Part shown: in pieces, positions 1-8,032 of the stretch
How the letters are laid out: each line of letters opens with the position of its first letter
Position numbering within the stretch: the stretch's first letter is position 1
Assembly (NCBI GenBank): GCA_949287815.1
Contig: CASEHS010000015.1
Coordinates: forward strand, 1-35,033
Direction: 5' to 3'
Origin: an uncultured Bacillota bacterium
GTDB lineage: Bacteria > Bacillota > Clostridia > Christensenellales > Borkfalkiaceae
Length of the DNA stretch: 35,033 nt
Made by a program: the position numbers and the translations under genes
Notes under the pieces: generated by a model
Databases searched by the model: none
What the model saw: the letters and a program-made list of their open reading frames with translations, nothing else
What the model was told of the DNA's origin: nothing

Positions 1-33
1 TTAAAAAAGAACCTGGCGTTAATCAACGCCAGG
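1..33 (-). terminator. intrinsic terminator, minus strand
   Basis: A 9-bp perfect stem (CCTGGCGTT, 12-20, with AACGCCAGG, 25-33) has a 4-nt loop. Read on the minus strand it is followed by TTCTTTTTTAA (complement of 1-11). The U-run lies only on that side, so it ends leftward transcription. No minus-strand protein gene lies to its right before 1442. Confidence 0.75.
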
Positions 34-254
34 CCCAAAAAAGTTTTGCACTACTATACTCCGCAAGATTTATTCGAACTAAATCTTTTCAACTGTTGCG
101 CTTAGTTTGACAATTCATCGTATTGGTAAGTGCTTGCAGGAATATTAAAACTTTTATGAAAAAGTCGGCTTTTATTGAATAAAATTTGTTACAGTTTAAA
201 AGCTGAGCGATACGGAACGAAAGACGGGTAGCTTTTTAGAAAGTGTGTCGGTGC
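1..254 (-). ncRNA. candidate structured non-coding RNA (unrecognised)
   Basis: No protein gene is visible in the first 308 bases. The minus strand has a -10 box (TATAAT, 261-266) and ends in an intrinsic terminator at 12-33, which predicts a transcript of about 250 nt. Between them lie three perfect stems: 168-174 with 197-203 (7 bp), 150-155 with 160-165 (6 bp, 4-nt loop), and 65-72 with 80-87 (8 bp, 7-nt loop with TTCGAA core). I recognise no tmRNA, 6S, SRP or RNase P signature and no usable reading frame. The terminator has no other gene to serve on that strand, which is the main argument for an RNA here. Existence and ends are inference. It could also be a decayed gene tail. Confidence 0.35.
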
Positions 255-260
255 GGTGAA

Positions 261-288
261 ATTATAAAAAATCTGTACGGCGGCGCAA
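261..288 (-). promoter_or_regulatory. possible sigma-A promoter for the minus-strand RNA
   Basis: On the minus strand TTGCGC (complement of 283-288) is followed after 16 bp by a perfect TATAAT (complement of 261-266). Transcription would start near 254. It overlaps the upstream part of the divergent promoter at 294-302. The -35 match is only partial. Confidence 0.35.
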
Positions 289-293
289 ATTTG

Positions 294-302
294 TGTTATA
301 AT
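294..302 (+). promoter_or_regulatory. extended -10 promoter of the DUF3810 gene
   Basis: TG-T-TATAAT (294-302) is a perfect extended -10 element. No good -35 is visible at the matching distance. The predicted transcription start, about 7 nt downstream, falls on or next to the ATG at 309, which would make the mRNA leaderless. Confidence 0.5.
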
Positions 303-308
303 GTAGTT

Positions 309-1442
309 ATGGAACTACTCACGGCTTTTCGGCGCGGAGGATTCTCCGCGCCGAAAAATATTTTTAAAAGTTTATCAAGGGCGCAAAAACTTTCTTTGCT
401 TGCTATTGTTTCGGCTCTCGTTTACGCGTTTGCCCAGATACCCGTATTTTCGGAATATGTTTTTGCAAGAGGGATAACCCGTTTTCTGAATTTTGTGATC
501 GGGAAAATTACGGGTTTTTTCGCAATTTCTTTTTATGAATGGACAGCGGTTGCGTTGATCATAATATGCCCGACTTTATTGGGCGTTCTGATTGTGCGAT
601 TAGTCAGGAAAAAGTATTCCCGTGCGGTTCAGCTCTTGTATAAAGTAGCAATGTTTATCTTATGGATTTTTCTTTTATTCGCCATTTTATATGCTCCGCT
701 GTATAACAGAAAGTCGGTATTTTCAGCTTTCGGGCTTGAACGGGTGTCGCTAACAGAGGAAAATATTTATACTGCGGCGGAATATTATGTGGAAAAATTA
801 AATATACTTTCGGAAGAAGTAGAACGCGATGAAGAAGGGAATGTTGTCTCTCCGTACACGTTTTCCGAATTGGGATGTATCATCAACGAAGAATATGCAA
901 AATACGAGGAGGGCTTTTTCGCGCCGTTTTGTGTTCAGCCGAAGCAGGTTATATTGTCCGTACCGATGAGTTATCTCGGCATAACGGGTATTTATTTTCC
1001 GTTCTATGCGGAAGCGAACGTCAATGTGAATATTCCGTCTTGCGATTTACCTGTAACAATGGCGCACGAGATCGCGCACGGGAAAGGTGTATCTTCTGAA
1101 AGTGAGGCGAGCGTATCTGCATTGGTCATCTGTTTAAGTTCAGAAGATACGTATTTGCAATATTGTGGTTTGATGTCAGCTGTATCCGATCTTTTATATG
1201 CGTTGCCCGAAGAGTCTTCAAAATCTCTGCGCGAAAAGCTCCGTCCCGAAGTTTTGAACGAGTACAGAAACGTAAGCGAGCACTATAAAAAATATGACGG
1301 GTTGATCGACAGCATATCATCTTTTTTCAACGATCTGTTCCTGAAAGCGAACGGAGTGGAGGGCGGTATCGTAAGTTACAGTCAGACGACGGAAGGCCTT
1401 GTTTCTTTGTATTTAAAAGAATACGAAAAGCAGGAAAGTTGA
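309..1442 (+). CDS. DUF3810 membrane protein with HExxH motif
   Basis: The protein has 377 residues. The N-terminal half holds about three hydrophobic segments (roughly residues 20-45, 70-100 and 110-140). The C-terminal half is a soluble domain with HEIAH at 253-257, followed by the E-S-E-A context usual in DUF3810. That motif is the metal-binding signature of gluzincin-like metallopeptidases, so a membrane-anchored zinc peptidase is plausible, though the family has no established substrate. I chose ATG 309. A GTG at 243 is open in the same frame but lies upstream of the -10 box and would add a poor 22-residue extension. No Shine-Dalgarno precedes 309, so translation may be leaderless. A 14-bp hairpin covers codons 6-16. 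The gene appears monocistronic; the V-ATPase promoter follows. Confidence 0.8.
   Translation: MELLTAFRRGGFSAPKNIFKSLSRAQKLSLLAIVSALVYAFAQIPVFSEYVFARGITRFLNFVIGKITGFFAISFYEWTAVALIIICPTLLGVLIVRLVRKKYSRAVQLLYKVAMFILWIFLLFAILYAPLYNRKSVFSAFGLERVSLTEENIYTAAEYYVEKLNILSEEVERDEEGNVVSPYTFSELGCIINEEYAKYEEGFFAPFCVQPKQVILSVPMSYLGITGIYFPFYAEANVNVNIPSCDLPVTMAHEIAHGKGVSSESEASVSALVICLSSEDTYLQYCGLMSAVSDLLYALPEESSKSLREKLRPEVLNEYRNVSEHYKKYDGLIDSISSFFNDLFLKANGVEGGIVSYSQTTEGLVSLYLKEYEKQES
326..357 (+). repeat. strong hairpin inside the 5' end of the DUF3810 gene
   Basis: A perfect 14-bp inverted repeat (326-339 with 344-357, loop GATT) is GC-rich in its core and followed by a short T-rich stretch (358-365). It resembles an intrinsic terminator or attenuator but lies in frame within coding sequence, just after the predicted start codon. 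The repeat is directly visible; any regulatory role is inference. Confidence 0.6.
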
Positions 1443-1463
1443 GAGGGTTTTTTTTTAAATCTA

Positions 1464-1493
1464 TTGACAAATAAAGGTTTGCGGACTTATAAT
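1464..1493 (+). promoter_or_regulatory. sigma-A promoter of the V-ATPase operon
   Basis: TTGACA (1464-1469), an 18-bp spacer and TATAAT (1488-1493) match consensus at both hexamers. Transcription should start near 1500, giving a leader of about 85 nt before the first gene. A T-run right after the DUF3810 stop codon (about 1447-1456) is not preceded by a clear hairpin. Confidence 0.85.
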
Positions 1494-1510
1494 TGATTAT
1501 ATTGTTGTGA

Positions 1511-1530
1511 ATACACTTTATATAGTGTAT
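1511..1530 (+). repeat. inverted repeat in the V-ATPase operon leader
   Basis: ATACACT (1511-1517) and AGTGTAT (1524-1530) form a perfect 7-bp inverted repeat with a 6-bp spacer, about 10 nt downstream of the predicted transcription start. It could be an operator for a dimeric repressor or a 5' stem-loop stabilising the long mRNA. The sequence does not say which. Confidence 0.5.
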
Positions 1531-1585
1531 AAGTGCAACCGTAAGGGAAAAATTCGCGTTGCGTATTGCAGCGAAGGGGTGGACT

Positions 1586-1894
1586 ATGAACGAGGTAATC
1601 GGTACTATACTGGAAGCGGAAGCGGAGGCGGCAAAAATACTCGAACTTGCTGCGGCGGAGAGTAAAAGTGCGATTGCGGAAGGAGAGGCGACTGCGGAAA
1701 AAATCGAAAAAGACGCAGCGGCAAAACTTTCCCGTGAGCGTGACCGCGTTCTTGCAGAAGCTGAAAAGCGTGCCGAAGCGGCGTACGATAAACTTCTTGA
1801 CGAGGGCAGAAAGAAAGCCTCTATGCTTAAAAAATCGTGCGAAGGCAAGACAAATGCCGCCGCCGAAGAAATACTCGGGAGGGTGTTTGGCTGA
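1586..1894 (+). CDS. ntpF: V-type ATPase peripheral stalk subunit (G/H-type, NtpF)
   Basis: This 102-residue protein is almost wholly Ala/Glu/Lys-rich heptad sequence (residues 8-95), predicted to be one long helix. That is the signature of the small peripheral-stalk subunit (NtpF in Enterococcus hirae, AhaH in archaea), which pairs with subunit E as a coiled coil and acts as stator between V1 and the membrane. The start is ATG 1586, behind GGGGTGG; a TTG at 1559 is open in frame but lacks a binding site. It is the first gene of the operon, and its TGA overlaps the next ATG by one base. Sequence alone is weak for such low-complexity proteins; the assignment rests mainly on position and coiled-coil character. 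Confidence 0.85.
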   Translation: MNEVIGTILEAEAEAAKILELAAAESKSAIAEGEATAEKIEKDAAAKLSRERDRVLAEAEKRAEAAYDKLLDEGRKKASMLKKSCEGKTNAAAEEILGRVFG

Positions 1895-3870
1895 TGGCTG
1901 TCGCTAAGATGTCCGTATTTGAACTTACGGGACTTCTTTCGGAAAAAGATGCTCTGCTTGACGCGTTGCAGAAAACGCAGTCGGTAGAACTTACCTTTAC
2001 CGAATCCGCGCCCGAACAACCCACCGCTGACAGAGAAATGGTGTCGGCGGCGTTTTCGCGTGCAAAAAAATGTATAGAATATATACTGGCACAGTCGGAT
2101 AATCTTTCAAAGGAAGAACGGGATTCCATAAATGCCGAAGGGCTTTCCCAAGATATTTTCGTGTCTTACGAAGAGTTTGAAAATATAGGCAAAAAAAGCA
2201 AAGAGCTTTTAAATATCATAGAACAGTCTGAGGAATTTGCGAGGATTCTTTCGGAAAAACGCGCAGAGCGCAATAAAATAGCAAATTTAAAAGCACAGCT
2301 TCAACCTTATCTTTCGGTAAAGGATAAATTTTCTGAATTTAGAGATACTCAATTTGTAAAGTGCAGATTCGGGTTGATTTCGGATGCGCTTTTGCCCGAT
2401 CTGGAAAGATTTGCTGAAAACGAACCTCTTTCGGAAATTATCGTGTATTCGCGCGCGCGACAGTCTGCGGTGGCAGTTTTTGTACACGAATCGTGTGCGG
2501 AGCAAGCGGATACCGCGCTTTCAGAACTTTCTTTTTCAAAATGTAATTTCGACTATGAAATGACAGCATCGGAAAAGATAGCGCAGTTAGATGAACAGAC
2601 AGAGCGTCTTCTTTCAGAAGAGGAAGAACTGAGTAAAAAAGTTTTTGCTCTTTCCGAACATCTAAAAGAATTGAAAATTTATTGCGATTATCTTTCTTAT
2701 GCCGCGGAAAAAGCGGAGGCGGGCGAAAGATTTTTCAATACCCGTTCCACTTTTACGCTGAAAGGGTATGTTCCTGAAGAAGAAAAGGGACGGGTAATGC
2801 AGGCGGTAAACGGCGTTACGGATGCCGCGGTCATACGCTTTTTTGCACCCGAAGAGGGGGAAACACCTCCAACGCTCCTTAAAAACAGAGGACCTGCAAA
2901 GGCGGCAGAGTTTGTTACAAATATGTACTCCGCGCCCGATTACCGTGAGTTTGACCCGAACGGATTCGTGTTTTTCTTCTTTATGATCTTTTTTGGGCTG
3001 ATCATGGCAGATATCGGCTACGGGGTACTGATGTTTATAGGCGGACTCATTCTTCTGTCCCGACTTAAAGTGGAAAACGGTATGAAAAAACTCGTGCGAA
3101 TCATTACCTACGGCGGTTTGTTCACGGTATTATTCGGCGCACTGTTCGGTTCGTGTTTCGGCTTTTCGCTCTATACCTTCCTGCCCGATCCTTCGTCGGG
3201 AAATCGCACAAACGTTCTGATCATTTTGCTCGGCTGTCTTGCTTTGGGACTTTTGCAGATCACGGTAGGGTATATGCTCAATGCGGTGAATGCGTTAAGA
3301 CAGGGCAGAATTATGGATGCACTTTGCGATTCCTTTACGTGGATACTTTTTGATGTAGGGCTTTTCTTTGCGGTATTTAATTTTATCACGGGGTATTTTG
3401 ATATCCCCGTCGCCGCGGGCGTGAAAGAGTTTTTCGATACAATGACCCTCCCCGGTGTGATAATGCTCGGTGTAGGACTGGTTGGGGCAATGCTCACGGC
3501 AGGCAGAAAGGAAAAGTTTTTGGGGAAATTCATCAAAGGTTTCGGCGCGCTGTACGGAGTGATCAATCTTTTGTCCGACGTTTTGAGTTATGCCCGCCTT
3601 TTCGGACTTATGCTTTCGGGAATGATCATAGCCCAGCAGTTTAACGGTATCGGAATGGATCTGATCGGCGCGGGCGGAGTAGGATTTGTTTTCGGCCCCG
3701 TTGTTATGGTGATCGGACACGTCTTTAATATCGCGATGGGCGTGCTCGGCGCGTATATTCACGATTGCCGATTGCAGTATATCGAATTTTTCTCGAAATT
3801 TTACACGGGCGAGGGAGAACTTTTCACTCCTCTCGGTTCGCGTTTTCAATATATACATTTCACAAAGTAA
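1894..3870 (+). CDS. ntpI: V-type ATPase membrane subunit a (NtpI)
   Basis: The product has 658 residues, normal for the family. Residues 1-350 are the soluble, partly coiled-coil stator arm that contacts the E/F stalks. From about 355 to 640 there are seven or eight membrane helices forming the ion half-channels against the rotor ring. The essential arginine is visible as R568 in a Ser-Tyr-Ala-Arg-Leu-Phe-Gly context, equivalent to the conserved channel arginine of a-subunits. The C-terminal His-Asp-Cys-Arg-Leu...Glu-Phe...Lys-Phe-Tyr ending is also typical. ATG 1894 overlaps the ntpF stop (TGATG) and has GGGAGGG about 10 bases upstream; an in-frame upstream ATG at 1837 lies inside ntpF and was rejected. 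Confidence 0.95.
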   Translation: MAVAKMSVFELTGLLSEKDALLDALQKTQSVELTFTESAPEQPTADREMVSAAFSRAKKCIEYILAQSDNLSKEERDSINAEGLSQDIFVSYEEFENIGKKSKELLNIIEQSEEFARILSEKRAERNKIANLKAQLQPYLSVKDKFSEFRDTQFVKCRFGLISDALLPDLERFAENEPLSEIIVYSRARQSAVAVFVHESCAEQADTALSELSFSKCNFDYEMTASEKIAQLDEQTERLLSEEEELSKKVFALSEHLKELKIYCDYLSYAAEKAEAGERFFNTRSTFTLKGYVPEEEKGRVMQAVNGVTDAAVIRFFAPEEGETPPTLLKNRGPAKAAEFVTNMYSAPDYREFDPNGFVFFFFMIFFGLIMADIGYGVLMFIGGLILLSRLKVENGMKKLVRIITYGGLFTVLFGALFGSCFGFSLYTFLPDPSSGNRTNVLIILLGCLALGLLQITVGYMLNAVNALRQGRIMDALCDSFTWILFDVGLFFAVFNFITGYFDIPVAAGVKEFFDTMTLPGVIMLGVGLVGAMLTAGRKEKFLGKFIKGFGALYGVINLLSDVLSYARLFGLMLSGMIIAQQFNGIGMDLIGAGGVGFVFGPVVMVIGHVFNIAMGVLGAYIHDCRLQYIEFFSKFYTGEGELFTPLGSRFQYIHFTK

Positions 3871-3891
3871 AATCATTGGAGGTTTTAGAAT

Positions 3892-4338
3892 ATGAGCGGA
3901 CAAGCGATAGCGATTTTAGGACTGGCGATCTGCGCGGTGCTTTGCGGCGTCGGTTCTGCGATCGGGCTTTACAAGACGGGTTCTGCGGCGGCGGGCGTGC
4001 TTTCGGAGGATGCCAAAAAGTTCAGCAAAGTAATGATCCTCGTGCTCTTGCCTGCAACGCAGGGTATTTACGGGTTTGTTATGGCGCTGGTCGGTCAGGG
4101 CGCGGTCACAGCCGGAATGAGCGTGGGCAGCGGTTGGTTGGTGTTTGCGTCTGTCATGCCTCTTGCGATCACGGGACTTATTTCCGCGATCTACCAGGGC
4201 AAGACTGCAACGAGCTGTATTTATGCCGTCGCCAAAGATGAAAAACTTTCGGGTAAACTCATCATGTTCCCCGCGATGGTAGAAACATACGCTATTTTCG
4301 GGCTGGTTATTTCCCTGCTCTTTACGCTTTCCGTGTAA
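3892..4338 (+). CDS. ntpK: V-type ATPase rotor ring subunit K, Na+-type (NtpK)
   Basis: This 148-residue, four-helix proteolipid (two fused hairpins, the 16-kDa form) builds the rotor ring. Recalled Na+ ligands of the Enterococcus hirae K subunit are L61, T64, Q65, Q110 and E139. The same residues occur here at L53, T56, Q57, Q102 and E131, all shifted by exactly eight, inside the motifs LLPATQG, YQGK and AMVETYAI. This supports sodium rather than proton coupling. GGAGG lies at 3878-3882, 9 bases before the ATG. The first half-hairpin (residues 1-30) lacks an acidic residue, as expected when only the second hairpin carries the ion-binding glutamate. It sits between ntpI and ntpE as in Enterococcus. 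Confidence 0.97.
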   Translation: MSGQAIAILGLAICAVLCGVGSAIGLYKTGSAAAGVLSEDAKKFSKVMILVLLPATQGIYGFVMALVGQGAVTAGMSVGSGWLVFASVMPLAITGLISAIYQGKTATSCIYAVAKDEKLSGKLIMFPAMVETYAIFGLVISLLFTLSV

Positions 4339-4348
4339 GGGGTAGAGT

Positions 4349-4933
4349 ATGGAAGGAAAAGAAGCGATCGTCGGCAGGATTCTTTCCGACGCGGAAGAAA
4401 AGGGCGCAAAACTGCGCTCCGAAGCGCAGCTTCGCGTGAAAGCAGAGATCGCCGAGGCTGAAAAACGAGCAAAAGAACTGACCGATCGGGGTGAGGCGGA
4501 GCTTGCTCGGCAGGCGGAAGAGATCGTCGAACGCAGGGAAACGGTCGCCGCGCTCGATTGCAGAAAACTTCTGCTCGGCGCAAAGCGTGAAATGCTTTCA
4601 GAAGTATTTGCGCTCGCGCTCGAAAAAGCCAAGGCGTTCGATAAGAAAAAATATCTCGCCGTTGTTGAAGATCTTCTTCAAAAGAACGCGGAAGAGGGGG
4701 ACGAAGTGGTTCTTTCCCGTTTTGCGCCGATTGCGGAAACGGATCTTTGCGGGCTTTTAGTGTTTTCGGAGCGGAAATTAAAGTTTGCAGGCGCAAACGG
4801 CGATTTTGCAGGCGGCGTGCGGCTTTACAGTGCCGTATGCGATAAAGATCTATCCTTTGAAGCGGTGCTGGCTTCTGCGCGCGGCACGCTTGAAACGGAA
4901 ATCGCGGAAAAGTTATTTTCCGAAGAGAATTAA
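4349..4933 (+). CDS. ntpE: V-type ATPase subunit E (NtpE)
   Basis: The 194-residue protein has the usual subunit E layout: a charged N-terminal helix (about residues 1-90) that would pair with NtpF in the peripheral stalk, then a globular C-terminal domain (about 95-194) that caps the A/B hexamer. The stretch around residues 152-175 (Gly-Gly-Val-Arg-Leu followed by a short linker and Leu-Ser-Phe-Glu) matches the conserved C-terminal core of V-ATPase E subunits. Overall identity must be modest, because these subunits diverge quickly. The ATG lies 10 bases after the ntpK stop, behind GGGGTAGAG, a weak binding site. Gene order supports the call. Confidence 0.9.
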   Translation: MEGKEAIVGRILSDAEEKGAKLRSEAQLRVKAEIAEAEKRAKELTDRGEAELARQAEEIVERRETVAALDCRKLLLGAKREMLSEVFALALEKAKAFDKKKYLAVVEDLLQKNAEEGDEVVLSRFAPIAETDLCGLLVFSERKLKFAGANGDFAGGVRLYSAVCDKDLSFEAVLASARGTLETEIAEKLFSEEN

Positions 4934-4944
4934 ACGGAGCGGAT

Positions 4945-5943
4945 ATGCCCAATCAGATTTTTGCCAATGCGCGAGCGGCGGCGTTGTTTTCCTCCCTTTT
5001 GGGGGCGGATCGGCTCGGCAGAATGATCGATTGCGCTTCGGCGGACGAAGCGCTGAAAATTCTTGCGGAAGTGAATTTCGGGGACGGTATTCCCGTGTCA
5101 TCCGCAGCGGATTTTGAAATTCTTGTTGAGGCGGAAGAAAAAAAATATACGGCGTTTGTACGGGAAACGTGTCCTTCCGAACGCCTTATGCGGTTTTTGC
5201 TTGCGGGTTACGATTATCATAACGCGGAGGCGATCTCACGCGCAAAATATCTCAAATCGGATTTTACGCCTATGCTCGGCGCGGAAGGTGAGTATTCCGT
5301 ATCTCTTCTCGAAGAGAAGATTTTTGCGGACGATTATACGAGATTTTCGCCCGAACTTTCTGCCGCGCTTTCGGGTGCGGATGAGTTGTTTGTGTCGGGC
5401 AAGGCGGACGGAAAAAGTATAAGTTCTTTATTTCGCCGTGCGCTGTATAAAGAAATGAAAACTTGTGCGGAGCGGAAAAAACCTCTCAAAAAACTTTTTT
5501 CCGAGAAAGCGGACGCGGCAAACATTGCGGTCGCGCTCAGATCGAGAAATTTTGCGCTTGCATCCGAAATGACGGTAGACGGTGGGACTTTGAGCGAGGA
5601 GGAGATTCGCTTTCTGTGCGAAGAGGCGGCGGAATCCATCCGTGAGAAATTCCGATATTCGCCGCAGAAAGACCTTATTTTCAGTGCGCTCGACGATTTT
5701 TCGGAAGGAAAGCCGCTTACCGATTTTGAAAAGAAGTCAGACGGTTTTGCGCTTGTCATTTTGAAAAAAGAGAGATACAACGACGAAGGTTATAAACCTT
5801 TTCTTCGTTATTGTTATTATAAACTGGCGGAACTTGCGAACGTAAAGATCATAATGAGCTGTCTTGTGAACGGCGTAGAAAAAAATATTATCAGAGCGAG
5901 GTTAAGGGAAACTTATGAAGGGCAAAATGGCTATTATAGGTAA
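4945..5943 (+). CDS. ntpC: V-type ATPase subunit C/d (NtpC)
   Basis: This 332-residue protein fits the V-ATPase C/AC39 family, the funnel-shaped subunit linking the central stalk to the rotor ring. Family features include the Asn-Ala-Arg start, the Tyr-Asp-Tyr-His-Asn-Ala motif near residues 90-95 and a helical, acidic composition without membrane segments. The ATG follows the ntpE stop by 11 bases, with CGGAGCGG upstream. The last 29 bases overlap the next gene, so the two are probably translationally coupled. Length is close to the usual 320-350 residues. Confidence 0.92.
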   Translation: MPNQIFANARAAALFSSLLGADRLGRMIDCASADEALKILAEVNFGDGIPVSSAADFEILVEAEEKKYTAFVRETCPSERLMRFLLAGYDYHNAEAISRAKYLKSDFTPMLGAEGEYSVSLLEEKIFADDYTRFSPELSAALSGADELFVSGKADGKSISSLFRRALYKEMKTCAERKKPLKKLFSEKADAANIAVALRSRNFALASEMTVDGGTLSEEEIRFLCEEAAESIREKFRYSPQKDLIFSALDDFSEGKPLTDFEKKSDGFALVILKKERYNDEGYKPFLRYCYYKLAELANVKIIMSCLVNGVEKNIIRARLRETYEGQNGYYR

Positions 5944-6244
5944 CGGTGACAGCGTTCTGGTCTTCAAATCGGCGGGGATGGACGCCTTCTGCGCGGAGGA
6001 GAAAGAGAGCGCAAGACATCTTCTCAAAGATTTAGCGAAAGAATATCAGGTGATTTTTTTGACTGATGTGCTTGCGAAGGATATGGAAGATACATTATCT
6101 GAATATGCTGCGAAAACTTATCCCATTATTTTGACGCTGCCGTCGATGAACGGAAGCAACGGATACGGGTACGAGCAGTTGAAAAAGCAATCGGAGCGCG
6201 CACTGGGTATTGATATCCTGTTTCAGGAAAAGAACGACAATTAG
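5915..6244 (+). CDS. ntpG: V-type ATPase subunit F (NtpG)
   Basis: The product, 109 residues from ATG 5915, has the V-ATPase F fold signature: an N-terminal Ile-Ile-Gly-Asn-Gly-Asp strand-loop, a Phe-Lys-Ser-Ala-Gly segment and a mid-protein Val-Ile-Phe-Leu-Thr-Asp strand. With subunit D it forms the central rotor axle. Named NtpG in Enterococcus, it is called F in archaeal nomenclature. An alternative ATG at 5927, closer to the conserved first strand, has AAGGG just upstream; AGGGA precedes 5915. Either start overlaps the end of ntpC (29 or 17 bases). Confidence 0.9.
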   Translation: MKGKMAIIGNGDSVLVFKSAGMDAFCAEEKESARHLLKDLAKEYQVIFLTDVLAKDMEDTLSEYAAKTYPIILTLPSMNGSNGYGYEQLKKQSERALGIDILFQEKNDN

Positions 6245-6268
6245 CGGCATAAGCCGACGGAGAGAACA

Positions 6269-8032
6269 ATGCAAGGGAAAATAGTAAAAGTTTCGGGACC
6301 TCTGATCGTTGCGGAGAATATGGCGGACAGCAGAATGTACGACGTTGTGCGGGTCAGCGAAAAGAAACTCATCGGCGAGATCATCGAACTTCGCGGAGAT
6401 AAAGCATCCATTCAGGTATATGAAGAGACGGGCGGGTTAGGTCCCGGAGAACTTGTAGAAAGCACGGGCGCGCCTTTGTCGGTGGAATTGGCTCCCGGAC
6501 TGATCGAAGGTATATTTGACGGGATACAGCGTCCTCTTACCAAAATTGCCGAAAAATACGGCGATAGGATCACCCGCGGAATTTCGGTAAACAATCTCGA
6601 TCACGAAAAAAAATGGGATTTTGTTCCGCTCGTAAAAGAGGGTGATCATGTACAGAGCGGCGATTTTCTCGGCAGCGTTGCGGAGACGCCCATAGTCGAC
6701 CATAAAATCATGGTGCCGCATGGAATTGTCGGCAAGGTGAAAAAAATTTATTCGGGGAGTTTCAATATTACCGAAACGATCGCAGTGATCGAAACTTCCG
6801 CGGGTGACAGGGAAGTCTGTATGTTGCAGAAATGGCCTGTCAGAAAGGGCAGACCTTACCGCGAAAAAATGTCGCCTTCCATGCCTATGATCACAGGACA
6901 GAGAGTTATCGATACGCTCTTTCCCATCGCAAGAGGCGGCGTTGCAGCAGTCCCCGGACCTTTTGGAAGCGGCAAGACGGTCGTTCAGCATCAGCTTGCA
7001 AAGTGGGCGGATGCGGATATCATCGTATACGTCGGCTGCGGTGAACGCGGCAACGAAATGACGGACGTTCTAAACGAATTCCCCGAACTGAAAGACCCGA
7101 AAACGGGCGAGCCGCTGATGAAGCGCACGGTACTGATCGCAAACACGTCTGATATGCCCGTGGCGGCGCGTGAAGCGTCAATCTATACGGGAATCACGAT
7201 CGCGGAGTATTTCAGGGATATGGGGCTGAATGTCGCGATCATGGCGGATTCAACGTCGCGCTGGGCGGAGGCACTCCGCGAAATGAGCGGACGCCTTGAA
7301 GAAATGCCCGGCGAAGAAGGGTATCCTGCTTATCTTTCGGGCAGACTTGCCGAGTTTTACGAGCGTGCGGGTATTGTGAAAGTGCTCGGATCGGGCGAAC
7401 GTATCGGCTCGGTCACGGCGATCGGCGCGGTTTCTCCCGCGGGCGGCGATCTTTCCGAACCCGTTGCGCAGGCAACGCTCCGTATCGTAAAGGTGTTCTG
7501 GGGGCTTTCGGCAAATCTTGCTTATAAACGCCATTTCCCCGCAATCGACTGGCTGATCAGTTATTCTCTGTATGCCGACAGGCTTTCTGACTGGTATACG
7601 AGAAATGCGGCGGAGGATTTCGGACAGTTGCGTTCATTTGCGATGCAGATCTTGCAGGAAGAAGCGGAACTGGAAGAGATCGTGCGTCTGGTCGGTGCGG
7701 ATTCGCTGTCCTATAAAGACAGATTGACGATGGAAACGGCAAAGTCGATCAGGGAAGATTTCCTGCATCAGAACGCGTTTCACGAGACGGATACCTTTAC
7801 TTCCATTGCAAAACAGTGCGGTATGCTCAGGCTGATACACGATTTTTACAGATCGGGACTCGACGCGCTCGATAAGGGTGCGGAATACGGAAGAATCCTT
7901 TCTCTGCCCGTCCGCGAGAAGATCGGCAGGGCGAAATATATCCCCGAAGAGGAAATTGCGCGTTTTGATGAGATTTCGAAGGAATTGATTTCTGAAATTC
8001 GCGCGTTGGACGGAGGTAGGGAAAGTGTTTAA
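6269..8032 (+). CDS. ntpA: V-type ATPase catalytic subunit A (NtpA)
   Basis: This 587-residue protein is the nucleotide-hydrolysing subunit of V1. The P-loop is GPFGSGKT at residues 230-237, with the catalytic Gly-Glu-Arg-Gly-Asn-Glu motif about 25 residues later. The A-subunit-specific insertion (the non-homologous region, about residues 115-190) precedes the P-loop. Length is normal, so there is no intein of the kind found in some archaeal and fungal homologues. GGAGAG precedes the ATG. The 3' end overlaps ntpB by 8 bases. Three A and three B subunits alternate in the catalytic hexamer. Confidence 0.98.
   Translation: MQGKIVKVSGPLIVAENMADSRMYDVVRVSEKKLIGEIIELRGDKASIQVYEETGGLGPGELVESTGAPLSVELAPGLIEGIFDGIQRPLTKIAEKYGDRITRGISVNNLDHEKKWDFVPLVKEGDHVQSGDFLGSVAETPIVDHKIMVPHGIVGKVKKIYSGSFNITETIAVIETSAGDREVCMLQKWPVRKGRPYREKMSPSMPMITGQRVIDTLFPIARGGVAAVPGPFGSGKTVVQHQLAKWADADIIVYVGCGERGNEMTDVLNEFPELKDPKTGEPLMKRTVLIANTSDMPVAAREASIYTGITIAEYFRDMGLNVAIMADSTSRWAEALREMSGRLEEMPGEEGYPAYLSGRLAEFYERAGIVKVLGSGERIGSVTAIGAVSPAGGDLSEPVAQATLRIVKVFWGLSANLAYKRHFPAIDWLISYSLYADRLSDWYTRNAAEDFGQLRSFAMQILQEEAELEEIVRLVGADSLSYKDRLTMETAKSIREDFLHQNAFHETDTFTSIAKQCGMLRLIHDFYRSGLDALDKGAEYGRILSLPVREKIGRAKYIPEEEIARFDEISKELISEIRALDGGRESV

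Noticed and set aside
65-87. T-arm-like hairpin with TTCGAA loop, suggesting a tRNA or tmRNA 3' end
   Set aside because: The stem is 8 bp, the closing pair and loop do not fit the TTCRANN T-loop consensus, and no acceptor stem or CCA end follows.
243-308. Upstream GTG extension of the DUF3810 gene
   Set aside because: It would start upstream of the -10 box, lacks a ribosome binding site and adds residues unlike the family's N-terminus.
3295-3903. Antisense open frame (202 codons) opposite ntpI
   Set aside because: It lies wholly within a well-supported membrane subunit gene, its product has no hydrophobic or domain signal, and it has no promoter.
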